A stretch of DNA of 64,000 nt from Streptomyces sp. ML-6 (GCF_030116705.1 NZ_JAOTIK010000001.1:6414501-6478500), one strand, 5' to 3'. Shown: positions 16,069 to 27,220, numbered from the stretch's first letter. The notes: generated by a model not told the origin, from the letters alone. Translations and numbers: made by a program.

Positions 16069-18180
16069 ATGCGACCACTCACCCCGGACGACCCCCGGAC
16101 CGTCGGCGAGTACCGGACCCTGGTACGGCTCGGCGCGGGCGGCATGGGCGTGGTCTACCTGGCCCGTTCCCCCGGCGGGGCGCTGGCCGCCGTGAAGGTG
16201 ATCCGGGCCGAGCACGCCACCGACCCCGGCTTCCGGGCCAGGTTCCGGCGCGAGGCCGAGGCCGCCCGCCGGGTCACCGGGCCGTGGGTGGTCCCGGTGA
16301 CGGGCGCCGACGCCGAGGCCCGCGAACCCTGGCTCGCCACCGGGTTCGTCCCCGGCCCCTCGCTGGCCGAGGTCGTCGCCGCCGAGGGGCCGTTGCCGGT
16401 CACGACCGTCCGGGCCCTCGGCGCCCGGCTGGCCGGCGCCCTCGTCGCCGTGCACGGGGCCGGTCTCGTCCACCGCGACGTCAAGCCCGGCAACATCCTC
16501 CTCGCGCTCGACGGGCCCCGGCTCATCGACTTCGGCATCGCGCGCCACGAGGGCGCCACCGCCCTCACCGCCACCGACGCCGTGATCGGCACCCCCGGCT
16601 ACCTCGCCCCCGAGCAGGCGTCGGCGGGACCGCTCGGACCGGCCTGCGACATCTTCTCGCTGGGCTGCGTGCTCGTGTACGCGGCGACCGGGCGGCGCCC
16701 CTTCGGCGACGACGGGGCCGCGGCCGTGCTGTTCCGCACCGTGAACGAACCACCGGACCTGCGCGGCCTGCCGCCCGAACTGCTCCCGCTCGTCGAGGCC
16801 TGCCTCGCCAAGGACCCGGCGGACCGGCCCACCGCACGCCAGGTCGAGGAACGGCTCGGCGGCACCGGGCCCGCCCCCTCCTGGGCGCTGCCGGGGCTGT
16901 CCGCCCTGATCGCCGAACGCTCCGCCACCGCCCTCGCGCTCCCCGTCCCCGAACCCCCGATGGTCGTCGAGGACCCCGAACAGCCCCGCCCCTCACGGCG
17001 CCGCCTGCTCACCGCGTCGGCCGCCGGCGCGGTCCTGCTGGCGGGCGGCGGAACGGCGGTCTGGCTGGCGGGGCGAGGGACCGGGGGGAAGACGGAACCC
17101 CATCGCGCCCTCCCCGTCCACACCATCGGCCTGCACGCCGACCTGACCGGCCCCGGCCGGGCGGTCGGCCTGGCGCACCGGCGCGGCATGCAGCTCGCCG
17201 TCGACGACCACAACGCCCGCGCCGGCATCACCTTCCGGCTCGCCCTGCGCGCCGAGGACGACGCCGGGGACCCCGCCCGCGCCCTGCGCGTCGCCGACCG
17301 GCTGGCCGCCGACCCGAAGGTGCTGGCCGTCGTCGGCCCCACCGGGAACGTCGTCGCCGAAGACGTCGTCGAACGCTACGAGCGGACCGACCTCGCCCAG
17401 GCCGTCGTCTCGGCCCGGTCCACCACCGCCAAGCTGGGGGCGGTCAAGACCCTCTGCGTGCTCCGCCCCTTCGACGACAAACTCTCCTTCGGCATCCACC
17501 ACTACCTGATCCGGGTCCGCCCGGCCGACCGTCTGGCGATCGTCGAGGACGGCGCCGACCCCGAGGGCGCCTGGGCCATCACGGACATGTTCCGGGGCGC
17601 CCTGCCCAAGGCCACGAGGATGACCGTGCACCAGGTCGCCGCGGGCACCGACGACTTCGGCACGGTGGCCCGCGCGGTGGTCGCCGAGGGCGCGGACGCC
17701 GTCGTCCTCGCCTCGACGTCCCCGACCCGGGGCGCCCGCTGCGCGGTGGCCCTGGCCGCCGCCGGGTTCACCGGCAGCCGGGTCTCCACCGGGCCCGTCC
17801 TGGCCCCCGCCTTCCTCGACGGCGCGGGAAAGGCCGCCGAGGGATGGGTGTTCGCCCAGGCGTACAGCGACCCGACGGTGCTCCCGGCCGCGAAGGCGTT
17901 CACCGCCGCGCACCGGAAAAGGTTCGGGGGACCGCCCGCCCGCTGGGCCGCCGAGGCGTACGACGCGGTCGGCCTGATCGCCCGCGCCACCAGTGCCACC
18001 AGCGCCACCGGGGCGGAACGCGAAGGCATTACGCAACGCCTCTTCCTGACCACCCACAAGGGCATCACCCGGACCATTTCCTTCCGCTCCAGCCGCCAGC
18101 TGCGGTTCGAGGAGGGGATATTCCTCTACCGGGTCGAGGACGGCCGGGCCCGTTTCCTGGGGCCCTACCTGAAGGTGTGA
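16069..18180 (+). CDS. Second Ser/Thr kinase / solute receptor fusion (tandem paralog)
   Basis: 703 residues with the same layout as its neighbour: kinase 12-265 (RLGAGGMGVVY, Lys43, HRDVKPGN, DFG 154-156), membrane helix about 312-334, and receptor 350-703 beginning HTIGLHADLTGPGRAVGLAH. The segment before the helix reads SRRRLLTASAAGAVLLAGGG, close to the twin-arginine consensus S-R-R-x-F-L-K. The sensor halves differ more than the kinase halves, so the two probably detect different ligands while sharing substrates or heterodimerising. The spacing to the first kinase stop is six bases. Confidence 0.92.
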   Translation: MRPLTPDDPRTVGEYRTLVRLGAGGMGVVYLARSPGGALAAVKVIRAEHATDPGFRARFRREAEAARRVTGPWVVPVTGADAEAREPWLATGFVPGPSLAEVVAAEGPLPVTTVRALGARLAGALVAVHGAGLVHRDVKPGNILLALDGPRLIDFGIARHEGATALTATDAVIGTPGYLAPEQASAGPLGPACDIFSLGCVLVYAATGRRPFGDDGAAAVLFRTVNEPPDLRGLPPELLPLVEACLAKDPADRPTARQVEERLGGTGPAPSWALPGLSALIAERSATALALPVPEPPMVVEDPEQPRPSRRRLLTASAAGAVLLAGGGTAVWLAGRGTGGKTEPHRALPVHTIGLHADLTGPGRAVGLAHRRGMQLAVDDHNARAGITFRLALRAEDDAGDPARALRVADRLAADPKVLAVVGPTGNVVAEDVVERYERTDLAQAVVSARSTTAKLGAVKTLCVLRPFDDKLSFGIHHYLIRVRPADRLAIVEDGADPEGAWAITDMFRGALPKATRMTVHQVAAGTDDFGTVARAVVAEGADAVVLASTSPTRGARCAVALAAAGFTGSRVSTGPVLAPAFLDGAGKAAEGWVFAQAYSDPTVLPAAKAFTAAHRKRFGGPPARWAAEAYDAVGLIARATSATSATGAEREGITQRLFLTTHKGITRTISFRSSRQLRFEEGIFLYRVEDGRARFLGPYLKV

Positions 18181-18432
18181 GCCGCCATCCCCCAGTGGAC
18201 GTGCGGCAGCGGCATGAAGTGGAGCTGCGGGCGCGTTTAAGAAAACCTCGATGGACCTGTGGCGCGGGGTGCGGCAGATTTCTCCGTGACGGCAGAGGAT
18301 GGTGCGCGGCAGCCGATCGACGCGCGCCGCCATGGAACCCGTCCCTCTCATTCCTCCCCGGGCCGCGGGCTCGCGCAAGGCCGCCTCCGGCCCGGGGCAC
18401 TCAATGCCGTACCAGCGCAGGGAGCCACCGCC

Positions 18433-19461
18433 GTGAAGGCACTCGTGAAGCAGAAGGCCGAGCCGGGACTCTGGCTCATGGACGTGCCCGAGCCGGAGAT
18501 CGGCCCCTCGGACGTGCTGATCAAGGTGCTCCGCACCGGCATCTGCGGCACCGACCTGCACATCCGCAACTACGACGGCTGGGCGCAGCAGACCGTGCGC
18601 ACCCCGCTCGTCCTCGGACACGAGTTCGTCGGCGAGGTCGCGGCGACCGGCGCCGACGTCGTCGACATCAACGTCGGCGACCTGGTCAGCGGCGAGGGTC
18701 ACCTGGTGTGCGGGAAGTGCCGCAACTGCCTGGCCGGCCGGCGCCACCTGTGCCGCGCCACGCTCGGCCTCGGCGTCGGCCGGGACGGGGCGTTCGCCGA
18801 GTACGTCGCGCTGCCCGCGTCCAACGTCTGGGTGCACCGCACCCCCGTCGACCTCGACGTCGCCGCGATCTTCGACCCGTTCGGCAACGCCGTCCACACC
18901 GCCCTGTCGTTCCCGCTGGTCGGCGAGGACGTGCTGATCACCGGCGCCGGGCCGATCGGCATCATGGCCGCCGCCGTCGCCCGGCACGCGGGCGCCCGCA
19001 ACGTCGTCATCACCGACGTCAGCGAGGCCCGGCTGGAACTGGCCCGGAAGGTCGGGGCCAACCTCGCCCTGAACGTCGCCGAGGAGACCATCGCCGAGGG
19101 ACAGCGGCGCCTCGGCCTGCGCGAGGGCTTCGACGTCGGCCTGGAGATGTCCGGCCGGCCCGAGGCGATGCGCGACATGATCGCCAACATGACGCACGGC
19201 GGACGCATCGCCATGCTCGGACTGCCGTCCGAGGAGTTCGCGGTGGACTGGTCCAGGATCGTGACCTCGATGATCACCATCAAGGGCATCTACGGCCGCG
19301 AGATGTACGAGACCTGGTACGCCATGTCCGTGCTCCTGGAGGGCGGCCTCGACCTCGCCCCCGTGATCACCGGCCGCTACGACTACCGCGACTTCGACGC
19401 GGCCTTCGACGACGCGGCGAGCGGCCGCGGCGGCAAGATCATCCTCGACTGGACCTCCTGA
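18433..19461 (+). CDS. tdh: L-threonine 3-dehydrogenase
   Basis: 342 residues, the usual length, from GTG at 18433 with AGGGAG upstream. It is a zinc medium-chain dehydrogenase: catalytic-zinc motif [15 protein letters not shown] and GHEFVGEV, structural-zinc Cys cluster [15 protein letters not shown], and an NAD-binding Rossmann turn [11 protein letters not shown]. It oxidises L-threonine to 2-amino-3-oxobutyrate. The next gene, 67 bp downstream, encodes the lyase that splits this unstable product, so the two form the threonine-to-glycine route. Confidence 0.95.
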   Translation: MKALVKQKAEPGLWLMDVPEPEIGPSDVLIKVLRTGICGTDLHIRNYDGWAQQTVRTPLVLGHEFVGEVAATGADVVDINVGDLVSGEGHLVCGKCRNCLAGRRHLCRATLGLGVGRDGAFAEYVALPASNVWVHRTPVDLDVAAIFDPFGNAVHTALSFPLVGEDVLITGAGPIGIMAAAVARHAGARNVVITDVSEARLELARKVGANLALNVAEETIAEGQRRLGLREGFDVGLEMSGRPEAMRDMIANMTHGGRIAMLGLPSEEFAVDWSRIVTSMITIKGIYGREMYETWYAMSVLLEGGLDLAPVITGRYDYRDFDAAFDDAASGRGGKIILDWTS

Positions 19462-19528
19462 CCGACCCCCTCGGGCGACGCCACCGCAGACGGACGCCGC
19501 CACCGTAGACAGCTGGGAGACACCCCTC

Positions 19529-20725
<1,197 letters not shown>

Positions 20726-20727
20726 CG

Positions 20728-20765
20728 GGGCGGACGGGGACGCTGTCCGGGCGCCCCGTCCGCCC
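20728..20765. terminator. Hairpin after tdh-kbl
   Basis: GGGCGGACGGGG (20728-20739) pairs perfectly with CCCCGTCCGCCC (20754-20765), three bases after the kbl stop. Confidence 0.65.
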
Positions 20766-20825
20766 ATCCGCCCGGGGCCTTGGCCGGGCGGCCGGGTCAC
20801 CTCCGTGACCTGGGACAATGGGGGC

Positions 20826-21758
20826 ATGATCGATTCACGGCGGCTGCGCGTCCTGCGTGCGGTGGCGGACCATCGCACGGTGACGGCCGCAGCCGCCGCG
20901 CTGTACCTCACCCCCTCCGCGGTCTCCCAGCAGCTCGCCGCGCTGGAACAGGAGACCGGGCACCGGCTGGTCGAGCGCGGCGCGCGCGGTGCCCGGCTCA
21001 CCCCCGCCGGGGACATCCTGCTGACCCACACCAACGCGGTGCTGGCCCAGCTGGAGCGGGCCGAGGCGGAACTCGCCGCGTACGGCTCGGGGGACGCCGG
21101 CACGGTCACCGTCGCCGCGTTCGCCACCGGCATCGGCCTGGTCCTCGCCCCCGCGATCGCCGAACTGGCGCTCACCGCACCCGGCATCCGGGTCCGGGTC
21201 CAGGACGCGGAGGGCGACGCGAGCGTGCCGATGGTGCTCGACCGGCAGGTCGACGTGGCGGTCGCCGTGGAGTACCGGGGCGCACCGGGCGAGGACGACC
21301 TGCGGCTGACCCGGGTGCCGCTGTACTCCGAGCCGTTCGACGCGGTGCTGCCGGTGGGGCACCGGCTGGCCGGCCGGGAGCAGGTGGCGATCGCCGACCT
21401 GGAGAAGGACCCGTGGATCGGCCCGTACCCGGGCAACCCCTGCCATGACGTGGTGGTGCTGTCCTGCGAGTTCGCCGGGTTCCAGCCGAGGATGGAGCAC
21501 TCCTCGGACGACTTCCGGGCGGTGGTCGCGCTGGCCGGGGCGGGGGCCGGGGTGGCGCTGGTACCGCGGTCGGCGCTGCGGGGGATGGAGCTGACGGGGG
21601 TGGTGGTGCGGCCGGTGCAGGGCAGTGCGCCGACCCGCCGGGTCTTCGCCGCGGTGCGGCACGGGGCGGAGGGGCATCCGCTGATCGCCCCGGTGCTCGA
21701 CGCGCTGGCCGCGGCAGCGGGCCGGGAGGCCGCGCTGCCGCGGCCGGCGTCCTCCTGA
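20826..21758 (+). CDS. LysR-family transcriptional regulator
   Basis: 310 residues from ATG at 20826; an in-frame ATG seven codons earlier is less likely because GGGGG lies just before the chosen one. The N-terminal winged helix-turn-helix reads TVTAAAAALYLTPSAVSQQL with EQETGHRLVERGARG, and the rest is a LysR substrate-binding domain (VAAFATGIGLVLAPAI; PFDAVLPVGHRLAGRE; GAGAGVALVPRSAL). It follows tdh-kbl in the same direction but behind a terminator, so control of threonine catabolism is possible but not shown. Confidence 0.9.
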   Translation: MIDSRRLRVLRAVADHRTVTAAAAALYLTPSAVSQQLAALEQETGHRLVERGARGARLTPAGDILLTHTNAVLAQLERAEAELAAYGSGDAGTVTVAAFATGIGLVLAPAIAELALTAPGIRVRVQDAEGDASVPMVLDRQVDVAVAVEYRGAPGEDDLRLTRVPLYSEPFDAVLPVGHRLAGREQVAIADLEKDPWIGPYPGNPCHDVVVLSCEFAGFQPRMEHSSDDFRAVVALAGAGAGVALVPRSALRGMELTGVVVRPVQGSAPTRRVFAAVRHGAEGHPLIAPVLDALAAAAGREAALPRPASS

Positions 21759-21980
21759 CCGGGACCGGCCCGGGACCACCTGTCGGCGGCCGGGGCCCTC
21801 GCGGCTGGACTCCGGCCCCCGGCCCGGACCGTCCTTCGGCTCATCGGCGGCCCACTGGTGAGGTGAATGACTGCGAAGAGTGATCGGTCCGGTCACGGTG
21901 CGGGTACATCGACGTCCGTACCCGCAGCAACCGCTGCCGCATCCGCGGCACCCGCTGCCCCACCCATGGGAGACTGATTC

Positions 21981-22268
21981 ATGAAGAGGATTCTTGCCTG
22001 CGCAGCGACCGTATTCGGCCTGGCCGCAGGCCTGTGCACGCTTGCCGCGCCTGCGGCGACGGCATCGGACATCATCATCGTCAAGGAGAGCGGGCCGGGC
22101 GATGCCGGGGTCAGCCAGGTGAAGGACTCGCACCACGTCCTGCAGAACACGAACGACAAGAGCGTCACCACGGGTGACATCAGCACCTGGGTGAAGGGGC
22201 TGCTGAACGAGAGCCCCTTCACCCTCGAGGTCGAGGGATCCGAGCAGGACCAGGGCGAGCAGAGCTGA
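21981..22268 (+). CDS. Small secreted protein of unknown function
   Basis: 95 residues from ATG at 21981 with GGGAGA upstream. Residues 1-28 are a signal peptide (KRILACAATVFGLAAGLC, then APAATA). The mature 67 residues are polar (DIIIVKESGPGDAG, KDSHHVLQNTNDKSVTTGDIS) and end acidic, with no Cys. It has no recognised family and is not an obvious chaplin or rodlin. It is closed by an 18-bp hairpin. Confidence 0.75.
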   Translation: MKRILACAATVFGLAAGLCTLAAPAATASDIIIVKESGPGDAGVSQVKDSHHVLQNTNDKSVTTGDISTWVKGLLNESPFTLEVEGSEQDQGEQS

Positions 22269-22313
22269 CCCCCCGGGCCATCGGCCCCGCCGCCCCGAGG
22301 CGGAACACCTGAG

Positions 22314-22356
22314 CGGTGGTGGCCCGATGCCGCGGGCGGGCATCGGGCCACCACCG
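22314..22356. terminator. 18-bp bidirectional hairpin between convergent genes
   Basis: CGGTGGTGGCCCGATGCC (22314-22331) and GGCATCGGGCCACCACCG (22339-22356) pair without mismatch around GCGGGCG. It sits between the small secreted protein and the oppositely transcribed permease. Confidence 0.75.
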
Positions 22357-22393
22357 CCCGGCGGGCCCCCACGGGCGGCCGGGCGGCAGGCGC

Positions 22394-25111
22394 TCACCCC
22401 CGGCGGCGCAGGGCGGACCGGCCCCCGGCGGTGCCCGGCCACATCGTGCCCAGCCCCGCCGCCACCGTCACGGCCAGGGCCAGCACCCCGTAGTGCGCCG
22501 GCGGCAGATACGGCACCGAACCGGTCGTCGACACCGCGAACGCCATCAGCGGGACCGCCGCGACCAGCGTGCCGACGGCCAGGCCCACCACCGCCACCAG
22601 ACCGGTCTCCAGGACCAGCATCCGCCGCACCTGGCGACGGCCCGCGCCGATCACGCGCAGCAGGCGCAGCTCCGGACGGCGGCCCACCGAGATCAGGGAC
22701 AGGGTGCTGACCACGGAGAGCAGCGCGAAGCCGCCGATCACCCCGACACCGATGACGACCAGGGCGTCGTCCCCGTCCGACGTCGGCGGGGCGATCCGTA
22801 CGTCGTCCGCCGTCGCGGCCCGGACCCGCACTTCCCCGTACGGGGCGAGCGCCCGCCGCACCGCCGGGGCCGCGGCCGCGTCGCCGTCCGCCGAGCGGAT
22901 CAGGACCTGCTGGTCGTACGGGGCCCGGACGTGCCCGGCCAGGACCTCGCGCGGCAGCATGAACTCACCGAGCCCCAGGGCCCGTTCGTAGAGCGCCACC
23001 ACCCGCAGCCGGACCGGTGTGCCGTCGCCGAGGCGGAGCTCCACCGTGTCGCCGGTGCCGATGTCCAGATCGGCGGCCCGGTCCTCGCCGACCGCGACCG
23101 TGCCACGGCCCCGCAGCTCCGCCAGATCGCCCGCCGTGACGCCCGGGTCCAGGGCGCCGGACAGCCGGTCCGCCGTCACGCCCAGCACGGGCAGCCGGTC
23201 CAGCACCGGCTCGCCCAGCTCGCGACGGGCGAGGACGACGGTGGACCGCAGCACCCCGGTCGCCGCGGCCACCCCGGGCACACCGCGCACCGTGCGTACC
23301 GCGTCGGCGGGCAGCCCGCCCGGCCCGGTCGCCACCAGGTCGGCCCGGAGCGCGGCGGCGGCCTCCCGGCCGGCGGCCCGCTCCAGCGTCGAACCCGCCG
23401 CCAACTGCACGCAGACGAAGGCGACGACCAGCACCACCGGGGTGATCGCCGCCCCGAGACGCCGGTGGTGCGCGGCGGCAGACCTGGCGGCGAGGAAACC
23501 GGACGCCCCGCCCGTCCGCCGCAGCGGCGCGCCGAGCACCCGCGTCGCACCCCGGGCGATCCACGGCCCGAGCAGGGCCACCGCGATGATCAGCGAGGTC
23601 GCCGCGCCCGAGGCGGCCACCGCAGCCGCCTGACCGCCCTGCGCCGTCGCCGCACCGGCCGAACCGACCCCGGCGACCGCCAGCACCGCCCCCGCGATCG
23701 TGCGGAACCGGCCCGGCTCGCCCGGCTCGGGCGCCCGGGCCGCGCCCAGCGCATCGGCGGGCCGCGCCCGGGTGACGGACCCGGCCGCGAGCAGCGCCAC
23801 CGGCCGGGCGGCCAGGGCGATGAGCGCCGCGCCCGTGGCGGCCGCCGCGACCGGCAGCCACACCGGCACGGGCAGCGGCAGCGCGTCCGTGGTCAGCAGC
23901 GACCGCATCACCAGCCCCAGCGGCAGGGCACCGGCGCCGCCCAACAGCGCGGCGGCACCGGCCACCCGGCCCGCCTCCCGGCCGACCGCCGACCTGAGCT
24001 GCCGGGGGGTCGCCCCGACCGCGCGCAGCAGCGCCAGTTCGCCGGACCGCTGGTGCACGGCCTGGGCGATGGTGGTGGCGATCACCAGGAGCGCCACCAT
24101 GAGGACGGTGCCCGCGACGGAGGCGAGCAGGGGGAGCAGCGCGGCGCGTGCGCCGAGCGCGTCGAGGTGCTCGGCCCGGCCGCGCTCCGGGCCGGTGAGG
24201 ACCAGGATCCCGCGGTCGTCGCGGGCGCGGTCGGGCAGCACCCGGGCCAGGGACGACCGCAGCGCCGCGGCCGGCACGCCCTTCTCGGCGACGACCCCGA
24301 CGGCGTCGACCGTGCCGGGGTGGCCGGCCAGGCCGGTGAGCCGCCGTTCGGTGAGGAAGACGGCGGGGGCGCCGCCCCGGCGACCGGGGTCGGCGACCCC
24401 GCTGACGGTGTACGGCCGGGAAGCCCCGTCCGCCCGCAGGGTCACCCGGCTGCCGGGACCGCTCCCGGTGGCGGCGGCCACGGCCCGGTCGACCACCACC
24501 TCGCCCCCGGTCCTCGGCGCGCGCCCGGCCGTCAGCCGGTACGGGGTGAGCGCGGCGGACGCCCAGGACCGGCCGACGGCCGGGATCCCGCCGGTGCCGC
24601 CGCCGGCCACGGCCAGGGGGACCGAGTCGTCCGCGACGGCCTTCGCGACCCCGTCGGCCGCGGCGACCTTCGCCACCACGGAGCGATCCAGGCGCACCCG
24701 TTCGGACAGGTACGCGCTCACGGTCCGCGGCTCGCTGCCCCACGGCTTCGCCGTGTACGTCACCCGCTGGTCGGCCGCCACCACGGCGTCGGCCCCGGCG
24801 TACCGTTCCACCGGCGGCCGGGCCAGCAGCAGCGAACCGAGCACGAGGGCGAACGCGCCGATCAGCGCCGCCGCAGCGGCCGTCGCGACGAACACCGCGG
24901 TCCAGGCCCGGCGGTGGGCCCGCAGCGAGCGGCGGGCCAGGAACGCCGAGGCCCGCCGCATCCCGTGCCGCACCTCCGCGCCGGGCCTCTGCTCCCCGGC
25001 TCCGGGCCTCCGGGTCTTCGCACGGGACCCGCGCGCGTCGGCCCGGTCCCTCCGCCCACCCGTGCGGGACCTGCTCGTTTCCGTGCGGGATCTCTTCGTT
25101 CCCCTGTTCAT
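22394..25111 (-). CDS. ABC transporter permease, FtsX/MacB type
   Basis: 905 residues if it starts at ATG 25111, which overlaps the ATPase stop as ATGA; a second candidate is ATG 24961 (MRRASAFLARRS) with GGAGG upstream. The first 50 residues are Arg-rich and low in complexity, built on a roughly 20-bp repeat. Then comes a membrane helix (AWTAVFVATAAAAALIGAFA), a large extracytoplasmic region, three helices typical of FtsX near the middle, a second half-duplication and three C-terminal helices. Two FtsX domains in one chain match single-permease exporters for peptides or lipids. It works with the ATPase at 25108. Confidence 0.9.
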   Translation of the reverse strand: MNRGTKRSRTETSRSRTGGRRDRADARGSRAKTRRPGAGEQRPGAEVRHGMRRASAFLARRSLRAHRRAWTAVFVATAAAAALIGAFALVLGSLLLARPPVERYAGADAVVAADQRVTYTAKPWGSEPRTVSAYLSERVRLDRSVVAKVAAADGVAKAVADDSVPLAVAGGGTGGIPAVGRSWASAALTPYRLTAGRAPRTGGEVVVDRAVAAATGSGPGSRVTLRADGASRPYTVSGVADPGRRGGAPAVFLTERRLTGLAGHPGTVDAVGVVAEKGVPAAALRSSLARVLPDRARDDRGILVLTGPERGRAEHLDALGARAALLPLLASVAGTVLMVALLVIATTIAQAVHQRSGELALLRAVGATPRQLRSAVGREAGRVAGAAALLGGAGALPLGLVMRSLLTTDALPLPVPVWLPVAAAATGAALIALAARPVALLAAGSVTRARPADALGAARAPEPGEPGRFRTIAGAVLAVAGVGSAGAATAQGGQAAAVAASGAATSLIIAVALLGPWIARGATRVLGAPLRRTGGASGFLAARSAAAHHRRLGAAITPVVLVVAFVCVQLAAGSTLERAAGREAAAALRADLVATGPGGLPADAVRTVRGVPGVAAATGVLRSTVVLARRELGEPVLDRLPVLGVTADRLSGALDPGVTAGDLAELRGRGTVAVGEDRAADLDIGTGDTVELRLGDGTPVRLRVVALYERALGLGEFMLPREVLAGHVRAPYDQQVLIRSADGDAAAAPAVRRALAPYGEVRVRAATADDVRIAPPTSDGDDALVVIGVGVIGGFALLSVVSTLSLISVGRRPELRLLRVIGAGRRQVRRMLVLETGLVAVVGLAVGTLVAAVPLMAFAVSTTGSVPYLPPAHYGVLALAVTVAAGLGTMWPGTAGGRSALRRRG

Positions 25112-25827
25112 CGCAGCCGACCGCCGTCCATCGTCAGCACGGTGTCCGCCCGGCCCGCCGCGACCGGGTCGTGGGTGACCATGACGACCGTGCGGCCCTC
25201 GGTCCGTACCGCGTCCCGCAGCAGATCCAGCACCAGCACCACCGACTCCGGGTCCAGGGAAGCGGTCGCCTCGTCCGCGAAGATCACATCGGGTTCGGTG
25301 ACCAACGCCCGTGCCACCGCGACCCGTTGCTGCTGGCCGCCGGAGAGCGTCGCGGGCCCCCGGCCGCCCTGGCCCGCCAGACCGACCCGGTCCAGCAGCC
25401 CCCGGCCCCGGCCCAGCACCCGCCCGTCCGCAGGATCGGCGCCGCCCAGCACCAGCGGCAGCACCACGTTCTCCTCGATGGTCAGCGACGGCACCAGATT
25501 CAGGGCGTGCGACTGGAAGACGAAACCGATCCGGTCCCGGCGCAGCCTGGTCAGCGCCGCCTCGGACAACGACCCGAGGTCGGTGCCCGCCACCCGTACC
25601 GTCCCCGACGTCGGACGGTCCAGGCCCGCCGCGCACTGGAGGAAGGTGCTCTTCCCCGACCCCGAGGGGCCCACCACCGCCGTGAAGCTCCCGGCCGGGA
25701 CCGTACAGCTCACGTCGTCGAGCGCGACGACCTCCCCGCCGCCGCGCCGCCCGTGGCGGCGGCTCACCGACTCCAGACTCAGCGCGGTCGCCCGCCCCGT
25801 CGTGATCGTGCCCACCGTGGACTCCAC
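25108..25827 (-). CDS. ABC transporter ATP-binding protein (MacB/LolD type)
   Basis: 239 residues from GTG at 25827 with AAGGAGA upstream. Walker A is GPSGSGKST, the signature LSGGQQQRVAVARAL, Walker B DVIFADEATASLD, and the switch His lies in VMVTHD. It energises the FtsX-type permease downstream, with which it overlaps by four bases. The pair is divergent from a two-component system, the arrangement usual for peptide-antibiotic or cell-envelope stress exporters. Confidence 0.93.
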   Translation of the reverse strand: MESTVGTITTGRATALSLESVSRRHGRRGGGEVVALDDVSCTVPAGSFTAVVGPSGSGKSTFLQCAAGLDRPTSGTVRVAGTDLGSLSEAALTRLRRDRIGFVFQSHALNLVPSLTIEENVVLPLVLGGADPADGRVLGRGRGLLDRVGLAGQGGRGPATLSGGQQQRVAVARALVTEPDVIFADEATASLDPESVVLVLDLLRDAVRTEGRTVVMVTHDPVAAGRADTVLTMDGGRLR

Positions 25828-25990
25828 CGTTCTCTCCTTGTTCGTACCTCTTGACCTGCGAAAACGCTATGAGCCGGGCGAGGGCCGGACGAGGGGGGAC
25901 GGGCCCGGAAGGGGGTACAGCGGGCTCCACCACGGGCGTGGGGGAGGGCTCCACTCCGACCGCGGGCGGACCGCCGTAACGTGGGGTGCC

Positions 25991-27220
25991 ATGAGTACTG
26001 GTCCCGCCCCGCTGGCCGTCGCCGTCCGACGTTCGTGGGATGCCTCGCGCTATCTGTTCATCGGGCTCGGGATCGGGCTGGCCACCTACGTGGGCACGTT
26101 CCTGGTGGTGGCGGTCCTGCTGTTCGCCGCGGTCGTCATCGGGCTGCCCGCGCTGCCCGAGGCCGCCAAAGCGCTGCGCAGGGTCGCGGAGTTCGAACGC
26201 CGCAGGGCGGCGGCCCGGCTCGGCGTGCCGTTCACGCCCACCCCGTACCCGCCGCTGGACAGCGGTGAGGTCACCGAGCGGGTGCGACGGGTGCTCGCCG
26301 ATCCGACGGCCCGGCGCGACGCGCTCTGGCTGCCGGCCCAGGCCCTCGCCGGGAACGTGCTCGGCTACTTCACGATGGTGCTGTGGCCGGTGGGACTCCT
26401 GGTGGACGGGGCGGGGCTGTCCGTCCTCCATCTGCTGGACCGCCGGAGGGCCGACGAGTACGGCACGGAGCTGCCGGTGCGGCGGGGCTGGGTGCTGCCC
26501 CTGCACGGGGTGCTCGCCGATCTGTCGGCGAGCTGGTCCAGGGCGCTGCTCACCCCGGCACCGTCCGCCGAGCTCACCGAGCGGATCGCCCAGCTGACCG
26601 AGAGCCGGGCCGGGGCGGTGGAGGCGCACGGCGCCGAACTGCGCCGCATCGAACGGGACCTGCACGACGGGGCCCAGGCCAGGATCGTCGCCCTGTCGAT
26701 GCGCATCGGCCTCGCCAAGCAGCTCCTCGACCGCGACCCGGCCGCCGCACGGGTCCGGCTCGACGAGGCGCAGGACGGCGCGGACGCGGCCCTCGCGGAG
26801 CTGCGGCACGTGGTGCGCGGCATCCACCCGCCCGTGCTGACCGACCGCGGACTGGCGGGCGCCGTGCGTGCGTTGGCCGGCGACGTCGCCGTGCCCGTGA
26901 CCGTCGAACTCGACGGCGTCGAGGACGGGCGCCGGCTCCCGGCCGCGATCGAGGCCGCCGCCTACTTCGTGATCGCCGAGGCCCTCACCAACATCAGCAA
27001 GCACAGCGGCGCCACGGCCGCGACCGTGCGCATCGACCGACCCGCCGGGACGCTGCGCGTGGCCATCGGCGACGATGGCCACGGCGGCGCGGACGAACGC
27101 GCCGGCAGCGGACTGGTCGGGATCAGGCGGCGCGTCGCGGCGCTGGACGGCACCACCCGCATCGACAGCCCCGCCGGGGGGCCGACGGAGATCGAGGTGG
27201 AGTTGCCGTGCGGATCGTGA
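25991..27220 (+). CDS. Sensor histidine kinase, NarL-system type
   Basis: 409 residues from ATG at 25991. The N-terminal half is membrane-embedded (helices about 21-55 and 118-150) and resembles the sensor domain found in Streptomyces kinases. The phosphoacceptor His225 lies in RRIERDLHDGAQARIVALS (HisKA_3), followed by an HATPase domain with EALTNISKHSGA and DDGHGG, then GSGLVGIRRRVAALDG. It autophosphorylates and passes phosphate to the response regulator whose start codon overlaps its end. It probably controls the divergent ABC exporter. Confidence 0.92.
   Translation: MSTGPAPLAVAVRRSWDASRYLFIGLGIGLATYVGTFLVVAVLLFAAVVIGLPALPEAAKALRRVAEFERRRAAARLGVPFTPTPYPPLDSGEVTERVRRVLADPTARRDALWLPAQALAGNVLGYFTMVLWPVGLLVDGAGLSVLHLLDRRRADEYGTELPVRRGWVLPLHGVLADLSASWSRALLTPAPSAELTERIAQLTESRAGAVEAHGAELRRIERDLHDGAQARIVALSMRIGLAKQLLDRDPAAARVRLDEAQDGADAALAELRHVVRGIHPPVLTDRGLAGAVRALAGDVAVPVTVELDGVEDGRRLPAAIEAAAYFVIAEALTNISKHSGATAATVRIDRPAGTLRVAIGDDGHGGADERAGSGLVGIRRRVAALDGTTRIDSPAGGPTEIEVELPCGS

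Noticed and set aside
13048..16548. Long minus-strand frame opposite the kinase genes
   Set aside because: Gly/Val/Arg low-complexity product with no motif; antisense shadow of conserved kinase coding sequence.
14940..19508. 1500-codon open frame on the plus strand across the kinase and tdh genes
   Set aside because: Arg/Pro-rich composition, overlaps three well-supported genes in another frame; a shadow.
22316..27220. Very long open frame (over 1600 codons) covering the permease region on the plus strand
   Set aside because: Only its last 409 codons (25991-27220) are a real kinase gene; the rest is antisense to the ABC genes, a usual effect of high GC.
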